DNA from: Bacteroidales bacterium
Lineage (GTDB): Bacteria; Bacteroidota; Bacteroidia; Bacteroidales; WCHB1-69
Direction: 5' to 3'
Length of the DNA: 38,720 nt
Assembly (NCBI GenBank): GCA_017962275.1
Contig: JAGCVQ010000023.1
Location: forward strand, 1 to 38,720
The stretch's first letter is position 1, and each line of letters begins with the position of its first letter. Below, piece after piece: positions 1-7,359 of the stretch. The notes under the pieces were generated by a model that searched no databases, was not told where the DNA came from, and saw only the letters and a list, made by a program, of their open reading frames with translations. Both the position numbers and the translations under genes were made by a program.

Positions 1-12
1 AATTATACGATT

Positions 13-255
13 ATGGCATTCACATTTTTCAACAACCGGGAACCCCGTCAGTTCAATTACAAACCCCGCTACTACGACCCGAAAAAGGAGGAATCCACCG
101 GCGACGCTCGCAAAGACTTCGCCCGCAACCTCCACGACGAGTGGCAAAGCAAGCGTAACCACACTGGCGAGAAAAAGAACAACTCCTCGATAACCATCCT
201 TTTCATGATTTTCTTCGTGATCGTGCTCGCCCTCGTACTCTGGAAATTCTTTTAA
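13..255 (+). CDS. Small membrane protein upstream of mutL
   Basis: An 80-residue protein of unknown function. The N-terminal half is hydrophilic and basic/aromatic, with a PRQFNYKPRYYDPKKE stretch; similar motifs are, as I recall, found in short Bacteroidota proteins sometimes mislabelled as riboflavin synthase subunits. The last 20 or so residues form one hydrophobic segment (about 60-78, ILFMIFFVIVLALVLW), so the protein is probably a tail-anchored inner-membrane protein with its N-terminus in the cytoplasm. The stop codon lies 34 bp before mutL on the same strand, which suggests co-transcription. The promoter would be left of the window. The function cannot be inferred from sequence. Confidence 0.75.
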   Translation: MAFTFFNNREPRQFNYKPRYYDPKKEESTGDARKDFARNLHDEWQSKRNHTGEKKNNSSITILFMIFFVIVLALVLWKFF

Positions 256-264
256 CCCCTAATC

Positions 265-289
265 TTCTAACCTACTAACCTATAACCTA
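265..289 (+). repeat. Short 7/8-bp tandem array before mutL
   Basis: Three degenerate units of the type ctaaccta fill most of the gap between the small membrane gene and the mutL start codon. This is one of the weaker members of the array class seen throughout the window. Confidence 0.5.
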
Positions 290-2155
290 ATGGAAGACAT
301 TATCCGACTGCTGCCCGATGCGGTGGCGAACCAGATCGCGGCGGGTGAAGTGGTACAACGTCCCGCCTCCGTGGTGAAGGAATTGCTGGAGAACGCCATC
401 GACGCGGGTGCGACCAACATCCAACTGGTGGTGAAGGATGCCGGCAAGACCCTCATCCAGGTGATAGACAACGGCAAGGGCATGTCGTTCAACGACGCAC
501 GGCTCTGCTTCGAGCGGCACGCCACCTCCAAACTGCGCAAGGCCGACGACCTGTTCCACATCTGCACCAAAGGTTTCCGCGGCGAGGCACTTGCCTCCAT
601 CGCGGCCATCGCACACGTGGAACTCAAAACCAAGCCCGCAGCGGATGAAATGGGCACCCTCGTCCTCATCGAAGGGGCGGAAATCAAGGAACATGCGCCC
701 ATCACGGCCAGCGACGGAACCTCCATCGCCGTGAAAAACCTCTTCTTCAACGTGCCCGCCCGCCGCAACTTCCTCAAGTCCGACAAGGTGGAACTCACCC
801 ACATCGAGGAGGAACTCTACCGCGTCGCCCTCATCCACCACGACATCGCCTTCCAATACTATAACAACGGCCGGATGGTGCTGATGCTGCCCGCCTCCAA
901 CATGCGGCAGCGCATCGTCAACATTTTCGGGCAGCACCTCAACGACAAGCTCTTCCCTGTGGAACTCGACCACGAGCTGATGCGGATCACCGGCTTCATC
1001 GCCAAGCCCGAGAACGCCAAAAAGAAGAGCGAGCAGTATATGTTTATCAACCAGCGGTATGTGCGCCACAGCTTGCTTAACTTCGCGGTCGAGAAGGCCT
1101 ACGCCGACCTCATCCCGCAAGGCTCGCACCCCTCCTACTTCATCGCCATCGAAATCGACCCCTCCACCATCGATGTCAACGTCAGCCCCACCAAAGTGGA
1201 GGTCAAACTGCAAGATGACCGGCTCATCTTCGGATTTCTGAACTCCACAGTGAAGAAATCCCTCGGCACCATGTCGCTCACCCCGATGATCGACTTCGAC
1301 GACTCGTTCCCCGACATTGTCACGCAAAAACCGGAGGGTGTGGAGGTCAAACCGCCCGTCTATTCGTCAAATCCGAGTTACAACCCCTTCGACAAAGTGC
1401 CGGAAAAGAAGCACAGTTCCCCCTTCCAACAGTTCGGCGGCGGTGGTTTCCGTCGCGAGACACCCACTTCCAACGATTGGGAGAACTTCCTGAAGGAGCT
1501 GAACGTGGAGAAGGTGGAATACCCGAAAGAGGAACAGCAGACGGTGGATTTCCAGCCCGAAACCGAACACAATGAGCTCGAACTGCCCGAAATCATCCCG
1601 TTTTTCGTCTTCCAGAACCGCTATCTCTTCTTTGAGCTGAACGGTCAGGTGATGACGGCCGACCTCCCCAACGTGCAGGAGCGCATCCTGTACGACACCT
1701 ACGTCAACGCACTGAAAAACACCCCGATACATCCGCAGCAGAGTCTGTTCCCGCAAACCATCACCCTCACCGCCGCCCAAACCGACTTGGCCGTCTCGCT
1801 CAAGGAGGATTTCCTGCGGTTAGGATACGAGCTGGAGCAGATGGACAGCACCCACCTCGCCGTCAACGCCACCCCCAACGACGAAGAGGAAGAGGGTGAC
1901 GTGCAAGCCCTTATCGAAAATGTGCTGACCACCTACCAGACCAACCAAGTAATCCACAAGGGCGACAAGATCTCCGGAATAGCGCAGAGCATGGCCCGAC
2001 AGAAACGCAGCAAACAGCGCGTTCCCGCCACGCAAGAGGAAGTCAAAGCCCTGATCCGCAAGCTGTTCGAGAGCGACATGCCCACCCTCTCGCCGTCCGG
2101 GAAGAGCACGCTTCACATTTTCGGCGCGGAAGAACTGCGGCATTATTTCGAATAA
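290..2155 (+). CDS. mutL: DNA mismatch repair protein MutL
   Basis: MutL couples mismatch recognition by MutS to downstream strand processing. The 621-residue length is normal. The N-terminal GHKL ATPase is clear: ENAIDAG (about 34-40), DNGKG (60-64), the TSKL region near 79 and GFRGEAL (95-101). A proline- and polar-rich linker runs from about 350 to 430, followed by a C-terminal dimerisation domain. The DQHAxxER-type endonuclease motif of many MutL proteins is not intact: the equivalent segment near 455-467 reads ADLPNVQERILYD, and near the C-terminus SPSGKST stands where CPHGRP would be. This copy may therefore lack its own nicking activity, as in E. coli, and that may be usual in this phylum. 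The gene probably shares a transcript with the small membrane gene upstream. Confidence 0.96.
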   Translation: MEDIIRLLPDAVANQIAAGEVVQRPASVVKELLENAIDAGATNIQLVVKDAGKTLIQVIDNGKGMSFNDARLCFERHATSKLRKADDLFHICTKGFRGEALASIAAIAHVELKTKPAADEMGTLVLIEGAEIKEHAPITASDGTSIAVKNLFFNVPARRNFLKSDKVELTHIEEELYRVALIHHDIAFQYYNNGRMVLMLPASNMRQRIVNIFGQHLNDKLFPVELDHELMRITGFIAKPENAKKKSEQYMFINQRYVRHSLLNFAVEKAYADLIPQGSHPSYFIAIEIDPSTIDVNVSPTKVEVKLQDDRLIFGFLNSTVKKSLGTMSLTPMIDFDDSFPDIVTQKPEGVEVKPPVYSSNPSYNPFDKVPEKKHSSPFQQFGGGGFRRETPTSNDWENFLKELNVEKVEYPKEEQQTVDFQPETEHNELELPEIIPFFVFQNRYLFFELNGQVMTADLPNVQERILYDTYVNALKNTPIHPQQSLFPQTITLTAAQTDLAVSLKEDFLRLGYELEQMDSTHLAVNATPNDEEEEGDVQALIENVLTTYQTNQVIHKGDKISGIAQSMARQKRSKQRVPATQEEVKALIRKLFESDMPTLSPSGKSTLHIFGAEELRHYFE

Positions 2156-2159
2156 TATT

Positions 2160-2180
2160 AGGCAAAAGGCAAGAGGCAAT
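2160..2180 (+). repeat. Heptad array after mutL
   Basis: Three consecutive 7-bp units (aggcaaa, aggcaag, aggcaat) start two bases after the mutL stop codon. This is a short member of the window-wide array class. Confidence 0.55.
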
Positions 2181-2230
2181 AGAATAGATACGAACAGAAA
2201 ATATATATTATAAAAGGTATTCCTTAAGCA

Positions 2231-2297
2231 GTCCCGAAGGGACAAGACGCACGAAGTGCTAATAACCCCACACAAGGCGCAAGCCGCAGTGTGGGGT
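2231..2297 (+). other. Triple-hairpin element between mutL and ABC gene
   Basis: Three hairpins follow each other: gtccc/gggac (2231-2235/2239-2243) with a GAA loop; gcac/gtgc (2249-2252/2256-2259), also with a GAA loop; and a 9-bp stem accccacac/gtgtggggt (2265-2273/2289-2297) whose 15-nt loop holds a further 3-bp stem closed by a GCAA tetraloop. The element ends 16 bp before the ABC gene start. No T-run follows, so a plain intrinsic terminator is unlikely. It could be a REP-like mobile repeat or a structured leader. No second copy is present in the window. Confidence 0.6.
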
Positions 2298-2313
2298 CTC
2301 AAACAACAAAACA

Positions 2314-3081
2314 ATGGATTCCATCAGCATAAACAATCTGACATTCGGATACGACAAAAAAGTCATCTTCCACAACCTGTCGCTAACTTTCCGACAGGGC
2401 GACTTCTGCTCGATCCTGGGGCCGAACGGGTCGGGAAAGACCACGTTGCTGAAGTGCATTGTCGGGTTACTGCAGCCCAGTGACGGGGTGGTTAAACTGC
2501 ACGGGAAAAGCCTTTCAGACTACAAGAAAACCGAGTTGGCCCGCGAGATTGCTTACGTGCCGCAGTATCAGGACATCGTGTTCGACATCTCCGTTTTCGA
2601 CTACGTGATGTTGGGGCGCAATCCCTACCAGACCCCATGGGAGATGCAACGTCCTGAGGACAAAGAGGTTGTGGAGGCGATGCTGCAAAAGTGCAACGTC
2701 TGGCACTACAGAGACACGTTGTTGCAGTCGCTAAGCGGCGGCGAACGGCAGCGGGTGATGATCGCCCGCGCCATGGCCCAGCAGACCGGCATCATGCTGT
2801 TGGACGAGCCGCTGTCGAACATCGACGTCACCCACAAATTCGAGATCATGGACATCCTGCAGGAGCTGAATGAGAGTTCAAACACCACCGTCCTCATCAT
2901 CCTGCACGACCTGCCGATTGCCAAAGCCTACTCCAAGCAGGTGTTGCTGCTCAAGAGCGGGAACGTGCTCCAATTCGGCGACGGAAATGCGGTCCTGACC
3001 GAGGAAAACATCCGAAACTGCTTCGATTTATCCGGCGTTTACGACATTTCCGAGGCGGGCTTTATCACCAAAAAACGTTGA
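2314..3081 (+). CDS. ABC transporter ATP-binding protein (FecE/BtuD-like)
   Basis: A stand-alone nucleotide-binding subunit of 255 residues, the usual size for iron-siderophore or cobalamin importers. Walker A is GPNGSGKTT (36-44), the Q-loop lies in VPQYQD (near 86), the signature LSGGERQRV is near 139-147, Walker B IMLLDEP is near 160, and the H-loop is in ILHDL. It would drive ATP-dependent uptake through a FecCD-type permease, but no permease or binding-protein gene is next to it here, so the substrate is unknown. The start is the first ATG after the hairpin element. No TAnnTTTG box is visible upstream, so it may be read through from mutL. Confidence 0.88.
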   Translation: MDSISINNLTFGYDKKVIFHNLSLTFRQGDFCSILGPNGSGKTTLLKCIVGLLQPSDGVVKLHGKSLSDYKKTELAREIAYVPQYQDIVFDISVFDYVMLGRNPYQTPWEMQRPEDKEVVEAMLQKCNVWHYRDTLLQSLSGGERQRVMIARAMAQQTGIMLLDEPLSNIDVTHKFEIMDILQELNESSNTTVLIILHDLPIAKAYSKQVLLLKSGNVLQFGDGNAVLTEENIRNCFDLSGVYDISEAGFITKKR

Positions 3082-3085
3082 TTTC

Positions 3086-3120
3086 GGCCATCGGCTATTG
3101 GCTGTTAGCTATTAGCAATC
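3086..3120 (+). repeat. Heptad array after ABC ATPase gene
   Basis: Five units in exact 7-bp register (ggccatc, ggctatt, ggctgtt, agctatt, agcaatc) begin five bases after the stop codon (TGA 3079-3081). Confidence 0.65.
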
Positions 3121-3152
3121 AACTGATTATCTGAATAATACGAAACACAGTA

Positions 3153-3187
3153 AGCCAAAAGCTAAAAGCTAAAAGTCAAAAGCCCAA
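3153..3187 (+). repeat. Heptad array before tRNA-Ser promoter
   Basis: Five 7-bp units (agccaaa, agctaaa twice, agtcaaa, agcccaa) lie just upstream of the tRNA-Ser promoter. The agtcaaa unit recurs in the array at 19943-20019. Confidence 0.65.
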
Positions 3188-3203
3188 AAAAACACACATC
3201 TGT

Positions 3204-3226
3204 TTCCAAAAAAAGTGTACTTTTGC
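3204..3226 (+). promoter_or_regulatory. Promoter of tRNA-Ser
   Basis: The -7 box TACTTTTG is at 3218-3225, directly behind an A-tract and a GTG step, 11 bp before the tRNA. The 23-bp block differs at one base from 19900-19922, upstream of the cytidylate kinase-like gene. The tRNA-Leu promoter has the same A-tract/TGTA layout. Confidence 0.75.
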
Positions 3227-3236
3227 CGCCCGATTC

Positions 3237-3321
3237 GGAGAGATGGCAGAGCGGTCGATTGCGGCGGTCTTGAAAACCGTTGAGGGTAACACCTCCGGGG
3301 GTTCGAATCCCTCTCTCTCCG
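3237..3321 (+). tRNA. tRNA-Ser (anticodon UGA)
   Basis: The acceptor arms ggagaga (3237-3243) and tctctcc (3314-3320) pair fully, followed by discriminator G. The anticodon loop reads cttgaaa, giving UGA. A long class II variable arm is present and the T-loop is ttcgaat. The CCA end is not encoded. It decodes UCN serine codons. Confidence 0.95.
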
Positions 3322-3331
3322 CAAAAAACCT

Positions 3332-3359
3332 GTAGAGACGTTGCGTGCAACGTCTCTAC
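3332..3359. repeat. Perfect 13-bp palindrome after tRNA-Ser
   Basis: gtagagacgttgc (3332-3344) and its exact complement (3347-3359) are separated by 2 bp. Palindromes beginning GTAGAGACG are, to my knowledge, dispersed intergenic repeats in several phyla. There is no strong T-run, so any terminator role for the tRNA is secondary. A short relative, gacgc/gcgtc, lies at 7302-7315. Confidence 0.7.
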
Positions 3360-3418
3360 GTTCGTTTAAACCGGGAAAGAAACAGGACAAAGTTATATTC
3401 TTTGGATTTTGCCACTAG

Positions 3419-3763
3419 AATCTTCCAATCTGTTGGCAAAACATTTGTTCACACGAGGAAAGAGACGTTTACAACGCCTTTGGTGAAATCGACAGTGTAG
3501 ATTATGAATTTGCCGAAAACTATTTCCTTGAAAATGGTCCCGATTGGAATGACTATGGCGATGAGCGTGTGGTAGAGTATTATGAAGCCTATTTCAAATG
3601 CAGTGCCAACTTGCAAAACGAGTTGTTAGCAAGGTTCAAAGACTGTGTGGAAGGAGGGGATAGGGAAAAATCAAACTCACAATTTTCTCTCTCTAAAAAT
3701 TTTGTGCCTATTTCAAACATTCACACCGAATTTTTTGCAAAATTCCAGAAATTCACAATATGA
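3419..3763 (+). pseudogene. Gene remnant, function unknown
   Basis: An open frame of 114 codons follows an in-frame TAG (3416-3418), with no convincing ATG. The only usable start is GTG at 3569, which would give 64 residues. The middle portion is acidic and aromatic (about 3460-3640) and looks protein-like, whereas the last 25 codons look random. I read it as a fragment that has lost its 5' end. It lies between tRNA-Ser and the toxin-antitoxin pair. I do not recognise the family. Confidence 0.3.
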
Positions 3764-3816
3764 ACCGTGCATTTTTCGCACCCAAAAACACACCCGAAAA
3801 TGGCTCAGCGAACAAA

Positions 3817-4827
3817 TTACCTCCGCTCCCTGAACCTCCGCTCCAATTCCCTTATGCTCTCTATTAGTTCTGTGAAGGTCGGTTTCTCACCATAAATCAT
3901 TGAATCGCACATATACTGATAGTCCTTTTTCCAATCTTCAATGTGCTTCTCTGGCGGAACTAAACAGATACGATCTCGGATGTCACCGGAATAGTCCACG
4001 CCAAGCATCGAGGTGAACCGCTCTCTGTGGTGCCGGATATGTTCCCATAGAACATCGTCTCGGACTGCGGCAATGGCAAAATCCCTGTCCATCATACGGT
4101 TCAGATCGTACAAATGTCTCGAACGGCGTTTGGCGGGAAGCGTATCGTGTTCAACAGAAAAGAGTTCGTGAAGCAGGAACAACTTTTCCAAGAATGTCTT
4201 TTGCGGTGCAGCTGTAGTGACATTCACTGAAACCACATCTGTGTTGATCTGCGGAAATGCTTCCTGAATGATCGTTTTCACTGGAATTTCCACGCTTGGC
4301 TCCATAAGTGATCGCGCACCCACTTCCAGTGTTATCGTGGGCTTGATGTAGTCAAGAAACACAGGCAACACCGATTGGTATTGAATGTAAATATGCCGAG
4401 GCTCGGGATAGGTGCTGTCGCCTTCGCCATCCGGTTCAACCGTGATAGACAGCTGGTCCTTCAACCCATATCGTTCTATTTGGCTTGCAAGGGTATTGAC
4501 GAGAGCCTCACGAACAAACAATGACGAGGCCTTGCGCAACTTTTTCAACTGCTTTTTGGTCGGCTCGTCAGTCAGGCCGAAATATTCATAATTCACCGAC
4601 AAGTCAATGTCTTCTGAAAAACGCTCTATCAGATTACCGTTTTTACTCAGCGAAGTGCCACCCTTAAAAATGATGTGCTCATTCAATTCGGAGTCAAAGA
4701 TCAGTTGCAGCATAACCGTCACCCAGTAGTCCTTTTCAACGGCCTGTTCAGGTAACCCCAACTTGTTTTTGCATTGTGTCAGCACAATTTGTTTCTGTGC
4801 GTCAGTGAGTTGTAAGTAATTATTCAT
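3817..4827 (-). CDS. abiEii: Type IV toxin AbiEii (nucleotidyltransferase)
   Basis: The toxin of an AbiE-type toxin-antitoxin / abortive infection pair, 336 residues. The nucleotidyltransferase core is visible near the N-terminus: FKGGTSLSK (about 54-62), then ERFSEDIDLSVNY (about 68-80) with the paired acidic residues expected to bind metal. AbiEii family members transfer nucleotides and act bacteriostatically; related toxins modify tRNA ends. Which substrate this one uses is not visible. The gene overlaps the end of the antitoxin gene by 8 bp, so the two are probably translationally coupled. The stop codon is followed at once by the remnant region, with no clear terminator. Confidence 0.9.
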   Translation of the reverse strand: MNNYLQLTDAQKQIVLTQCKNKLGLPEQAVEKDYWVTVMLQLIFDSELNEHIIFKGGTSLSKNGNLIERFSEDIDLSVNYEYFGLTDEPTKKQLKKLRKASSLFVREALVNTLASQIERYGLKDQLSITVEPDGEGDSTYPEPRHIYIQYQSVLPVFLDYIKPTITLEVGARSLMEPSVEIPVKTIIQEAFPQINTDVVSVNVTTAAPQKTFLEKLFLLHELFSVEHDTLPAKRRSRHLYDLNRMMDRDFAIAAVRDDVLWEHIRHHRERFTSMLGVDYSGDIRDRICLVPPEKHIEDWKKDYQYMCDSMIYGEKPTFTELIESIRELERRFRERR

Positions 4828-5428
4828 AAAGTTCCGTTATTAAGTTCCGAATCCAAAGAGGCATCAGTTTCATATCGTGTGTTGAAAACGGTTCGGGATG
4901 TTGTTCCAGCACCGTTTTCAGTTGTTTCTTATGTTCGTCGGTCACATTGTTTAACCCCAAATCTCTCAAGGCTGTGGTGATCAACATAGCCAGCTTGTCG
5001 TTGAATGCCAGTTTCTTGGGTGAAACGTGGCGAAACAGGATACCCCGCCCGTTTTTGACATTCACCTTACGGTTGCTGCCATCGGTAAGATACACCACGT
5101 TCATGGGCACCTGTGTGGATAACCCCAACATATTCTGCGCCAACGCGCCTGCAGGGAAAATCCTAACCTTGTCTCGCTTGGCGATCACTTGTGCAATATC
5201 TTCGTAGGCGGGAAACAGCTGCCCTAATCCCAGTTCTTTGTCGATTTTGGGATAGCAATAGATACCGTGGCATACACGCAACAGCACTCCTTTCCGTGCC
5301 ATTCGACTCAACGCTTTCTGCACGGCATCTGGATCCCCATAGTGGGCGTACTCTTCCGTTGAAAATACAACGCCTCTGCCGCGTTTCATTACAGAGTTAA
5401 GTATTTTATCATCAATTGATTCCAACAT
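4820..5428 (-). CDS. abiEi: Type IV antitoxin AbiEi-like (winged helix)
   Basis: The cognate antitoxin, 202 residues, of the DUF6088/AbiEi kind. The N-terminal third looks like a winged-helix DNA-binding domain (EEYAHYGDPDAVQKALSRM, then KGVLLRVCHGIYCYPK, about 26-60). The rest is the antitoxin domain seen in AbiEi relatives. In characterised systems the antitoxin counters the toxin without binding it and represses its own operon through inverted repeats; both fit the layout here. The gene is first in the operon and transcribed from the candidate promoter/operator at 5445-5490. Confidence 0.85.
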   Translation of the reverse strand: MLESIDDKILNSVMKRGRGVVFSTEEYAHYGDPDAVQKALSRMARKGVLLRVCHGIYCYPKIDKELGLGQLFPAYEDIAQVIAKRDKVRIFPAGALAQNMLGLSTQVPMNVVYLTDGSNRKVNVKNGRGILFRHVSPKKLAFNDKLAMLITTALRDLGLNNVTDEHKKQLKTVLEQHPEPFSTHDMKLMPLWIRNLITELYE

Positions 5429-5444
5429 ATTTTTTATTGTATTT

Positions 5445-5490
5445 TGTCGGTTTTATCTCAAATAATTCCGACAGCAAAAATACAAAAATA
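5445..5490 (-). promoter_or_regulatory. abiE promoter with inverted-repeat operator
   Basis: On the minus strand two TATTTTTG boxes stand side by side (5475-5482 and 5483-5490). An inverted repeat tgtcgg/ccgaca (5445-5450 and 5468-5473, 17 bp apart) lies just downstream of the nearer box, over the expected transcription start. This is where an autorepressor such as AbiEi would bind. The boxes and repeat are visible; the regulator assignment is inference. Confidence 0.55.
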
Positions 5491-5530
5491 TTTTGAAAAC
5501 GCACCAAGACGCCTATTGCCTAAAAATTCC

Positions 5531-5538
5531 TATCTTTG
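5531..5538 (+). promoter_or_regulatory. -7 box of rluE
   Basis: TATCTTTG, 25 bp before the rluE ATG. The leaderless-like spacing supports choosing the ATG at 5564 over an upstream start at 5444, which would lie inside the divergent abiE promoter. No well-spaced -33 element is evident. Confidence 0.6.
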
Positions 5539-5563
5539 CCCCCTCAATAGAATCCCGACAATA

Positions 5564-6097
5564 ATGGTCATCCTCTTCAACAAACCCTACGGCGTGCTCA
5601 GCCAGTTCACCCCCGAGGCGGGGCACCGGGCCCTTGACGAGTTCGGATTTCCACCTGGAGTCTATGCCGCGGGACGGCTGGACCACGACAGCGAGGGCGC
5701 CCTGCTGCTGACGGACGACGGACGGCTAATCAAGCGCCTTCTGGACCCGAAGAATGCCCACCCGCGCACCTATCTCGCGCAAGTGGATGGGGAGATCACC
5801 GACGAGGCCCTGCAGCAACTGAGGAAGGGCGTCGTGATCAAAGGCTACCGCACCCGTCCCTGCAAGGCGGAGCGAGCGCTGCCCCCGGAAAACCTCTGGG
5901 AGCGCGTGCCGCCCATCCGTTATCGCGCCAACATCCCCACCAGCTGGGTTCGCCTTACCCTCACCGAAGGCAAAAACCGCCAAGTGCGGCACATGACCGC
6001 GGCGGTAGGATTCCCGACCTTACGGCTCATCCGTGTTCAGATCGGCGACCTGAGTCTGGGCGCACTCCAACCCGGGGAGTGGAGAATCGTCAAATAA
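5564..6097 (+). CDS. rluE: 23S rRNA pseudouridine synthase RluE
   Basis: Isomerises one uridine of 23S rRNA to pseudouridine (U2457 in E. coli numbering). The 177-residue protein starts directly with FNKPYGVLSQF and has no S4 domain, as in E. coli RluE. The catalytic segment is AAGRLDHDSEG (about 34-44), with the conserved Asp after RL. PTSWVRLTLTEGKNRQVRHM and FPTLRLIR (about 124-160) are the later family motifs and match E. coli RluE closely. An in-frame extension back to 5444 is open but would run over the abiE promoter and the -7 box at 5531, so I reject it. Confidence 0.93.
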   Translation: MVILFNKPYGVLSQFTPEAGHRALDEFGFPPGVYAAGRLDHDSEGALLLTDDGRLIKRLLDPKNAHPRTYLAQVDGEITDEALQQLRKGVVIKGYRTRPCKAERALPPENLWERVPPIRYRANIPTSWVRLTLTEGKNRQVRHMTAAVGFPTLRLIRVQIGDLSLGALQPGEWRIVK

Positions 6098-6201
6098 GGC
6101 AACACGGTCATCCGTATCGCCTCATTTTTCATTTCATACAATTAACCCCCCATTTCGTACAATTCCCACGGGCCGCCGCTTTTGCGTTCTTCCATAATGA
6201 A

Positions 6202-6209
6202 TATTTTTG
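6202..6209 (+). promoter_or_regulatory. -7 box of WG-repeat gene
   Basis: TATTTTTG, with TTTG at 6181-6184 as a possible -33 element (17-bp spacer). It lies 44 bp before the ATG. Confidence 0.6.
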
Positions 6210-6253
6210 CCGCCGTTTTCATCGGACAAATCAATCATTAAAAACCATTCACT

Positions 6254-7300
6254 ATGGAAGAGAAAGAAAAAAACAAGGAAGAAATCAATGAAGCGGCTGC
6301 GGAACAATCGCTTCAACAGGAGACCCAAAATGAGAAGGAGTCGCCGGAAACCACTGAAGAACAGCCGAAAGAGAATCGTCTTGTCAAAAGAGTCGTCCTC
6401 TTTTTGATCGTCGCAGCGATTGTGGGCGTGTCCGTCCCCCTGATCATCAAGTCGTGCCATCACGAGGAAGAGTACGGCTACGAATACGGGGAAGAGCCGA
6501 GTGACGGTTATGTCTCCTACAACAACGGGATGAGCAACATCATCAATCCCTCAACCCAGGAAATCATTGTCAAGGACATCGACTGGTGCCACTATTGCGG
6601 CAACTGCGACGAGGATCCCATCGTCCTCTTTGCGAAAAACGGGAAACGGGGGTTCTGCAACATCGCGACGAACGAAGTCATTGTGAAGCCCACCACCTAC
6701 ACGAAAGCCTGGATTTTCTCGGAAGGGTTGGCCGGTGTCGAAAAGAATGGCTTCATCGGTTTCGTGGACACCAAAGGCAATGTCGCCATCGATTTCCGAT
6801 TCTCCTATCGCGGGAACCCGCTATCGTATTTCGTTTTCCATAACGGACACTGCGTCGTGGCCGATTCGTCCAACAAAATCGGGGTCATCGACAAAAAAGG
6901 CCGTTGGGTCGTCAAACCGCTCTACGACAATGTGGAATTGGCCAAAGACTATGCCATCGTCTATACGGACGGGGATTTCAAGAAACAGATTGATTTCAAC
7001 GGAAATGTCCTGCAGGAGGGCATCATCGACGACATCTACAACCTTTACTACGAGGTAAAGTACACCGACCTGCAGTCAGGGGAGCCGCAGGTGGGAAGCG
7101 CGAAAAACAACGACTATTACGAGTACCGCGTCGGCAGTTACTCCGGTCTGATCGACAGCCGGGGAGAAATCATCACCCCGCCCATCTACACCGAGATATC
7201 CTGCCTCACCCCCACCCTGTTCACGGCAAGACTGCAAGACTGGACATCCACCGTCATTATCGACGAGAAGGGGACTGTGCTCTCAAAGGTATCGAAGTAA
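6254..7300 (+). CDS. Membrane-anchored WG-repeat protein
   Basis: 348 residues. A charged Glu/Lys-rich N-terminal tail (1-42) precedes one membrane segment (about 47-66, VVLFLIVAAIVGVSVPLII). The rest, outside the membrane, carries WG-type beta repeats: a glycine-containing strand followed by D.KG and then V.KP or similar (KNGKRGFCNI near 125, NGFIGFVDTKG near 165, IGVIDKKGRWVVKP near 210, YSGLIDSRGEIITPP near 295). Such repeats are thought to fold as beta structures for binding. The ligand is unknown. A CHYCGNC stretch near 113-119 could bind metal or form disulfides. The gene has its own promoter and converges on ddh. Confidence 0.75.
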   Translation: MEEKEKNKEEINEAAAEQSLQQETQNEKESPETTEEQPKENRLVKRVVLFLIVAAIVGVSVPLIIKSCHHEEEYGYEYGEEPSDGYVSYNNGMSNIINPSTQEIIVKDIDWCHYCGNCDEDPIVLFAKNGKRGFCNIATNEVIVKPTTYTKAWIFSEGLAGVEKNGFIGFVDTKGNVAIDFRFSYRGNPLSYFVFHNGHCVVADSSNKIGVIDKKGRWVVKPLYDNVELAKDYAIVYTDGDFKKQIDFNGNVLQEGIIDDIYNLYYEVKYTDLQSGEPQVGSAKNNDYYEYRVGSYSGLIDSRGEIITPPIYTEISCLTPTLFTARLQDWTSTVIIDEKGTVLSKVSK

Positions 7301-7301
7301 G

Positions 7302-7315
7302 GACGCAATAGCGTC
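7302..7315. repeat. Short hairpin between convergent genes
   Basis: gacgc/gcgtc with an aata loop immediately follows the WG-repeat gene. It looks like the core of the GTAGAGACG palindrome family (compare 3332-3359). No T-run, so weak as a terminator. Confidence 0.35.
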
Positions 7316-7359
7316 TAAACCACTATCAACCGGCTCACGGCCAGCGGCTTACGTGTTCG

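Noticed and set aside
3237-5563. tRNA-Ser as attachment site of an integrated element
   Set aside because: No integrase gene and no second copy of the tRNA 3' end are visible in the window.
5444-5563. Upstream start giving RluE 40 extra residues
   Set aside because: The extension covers the abiE promoter/operator and the rluE -7 box, and has no counterpart in RluE.
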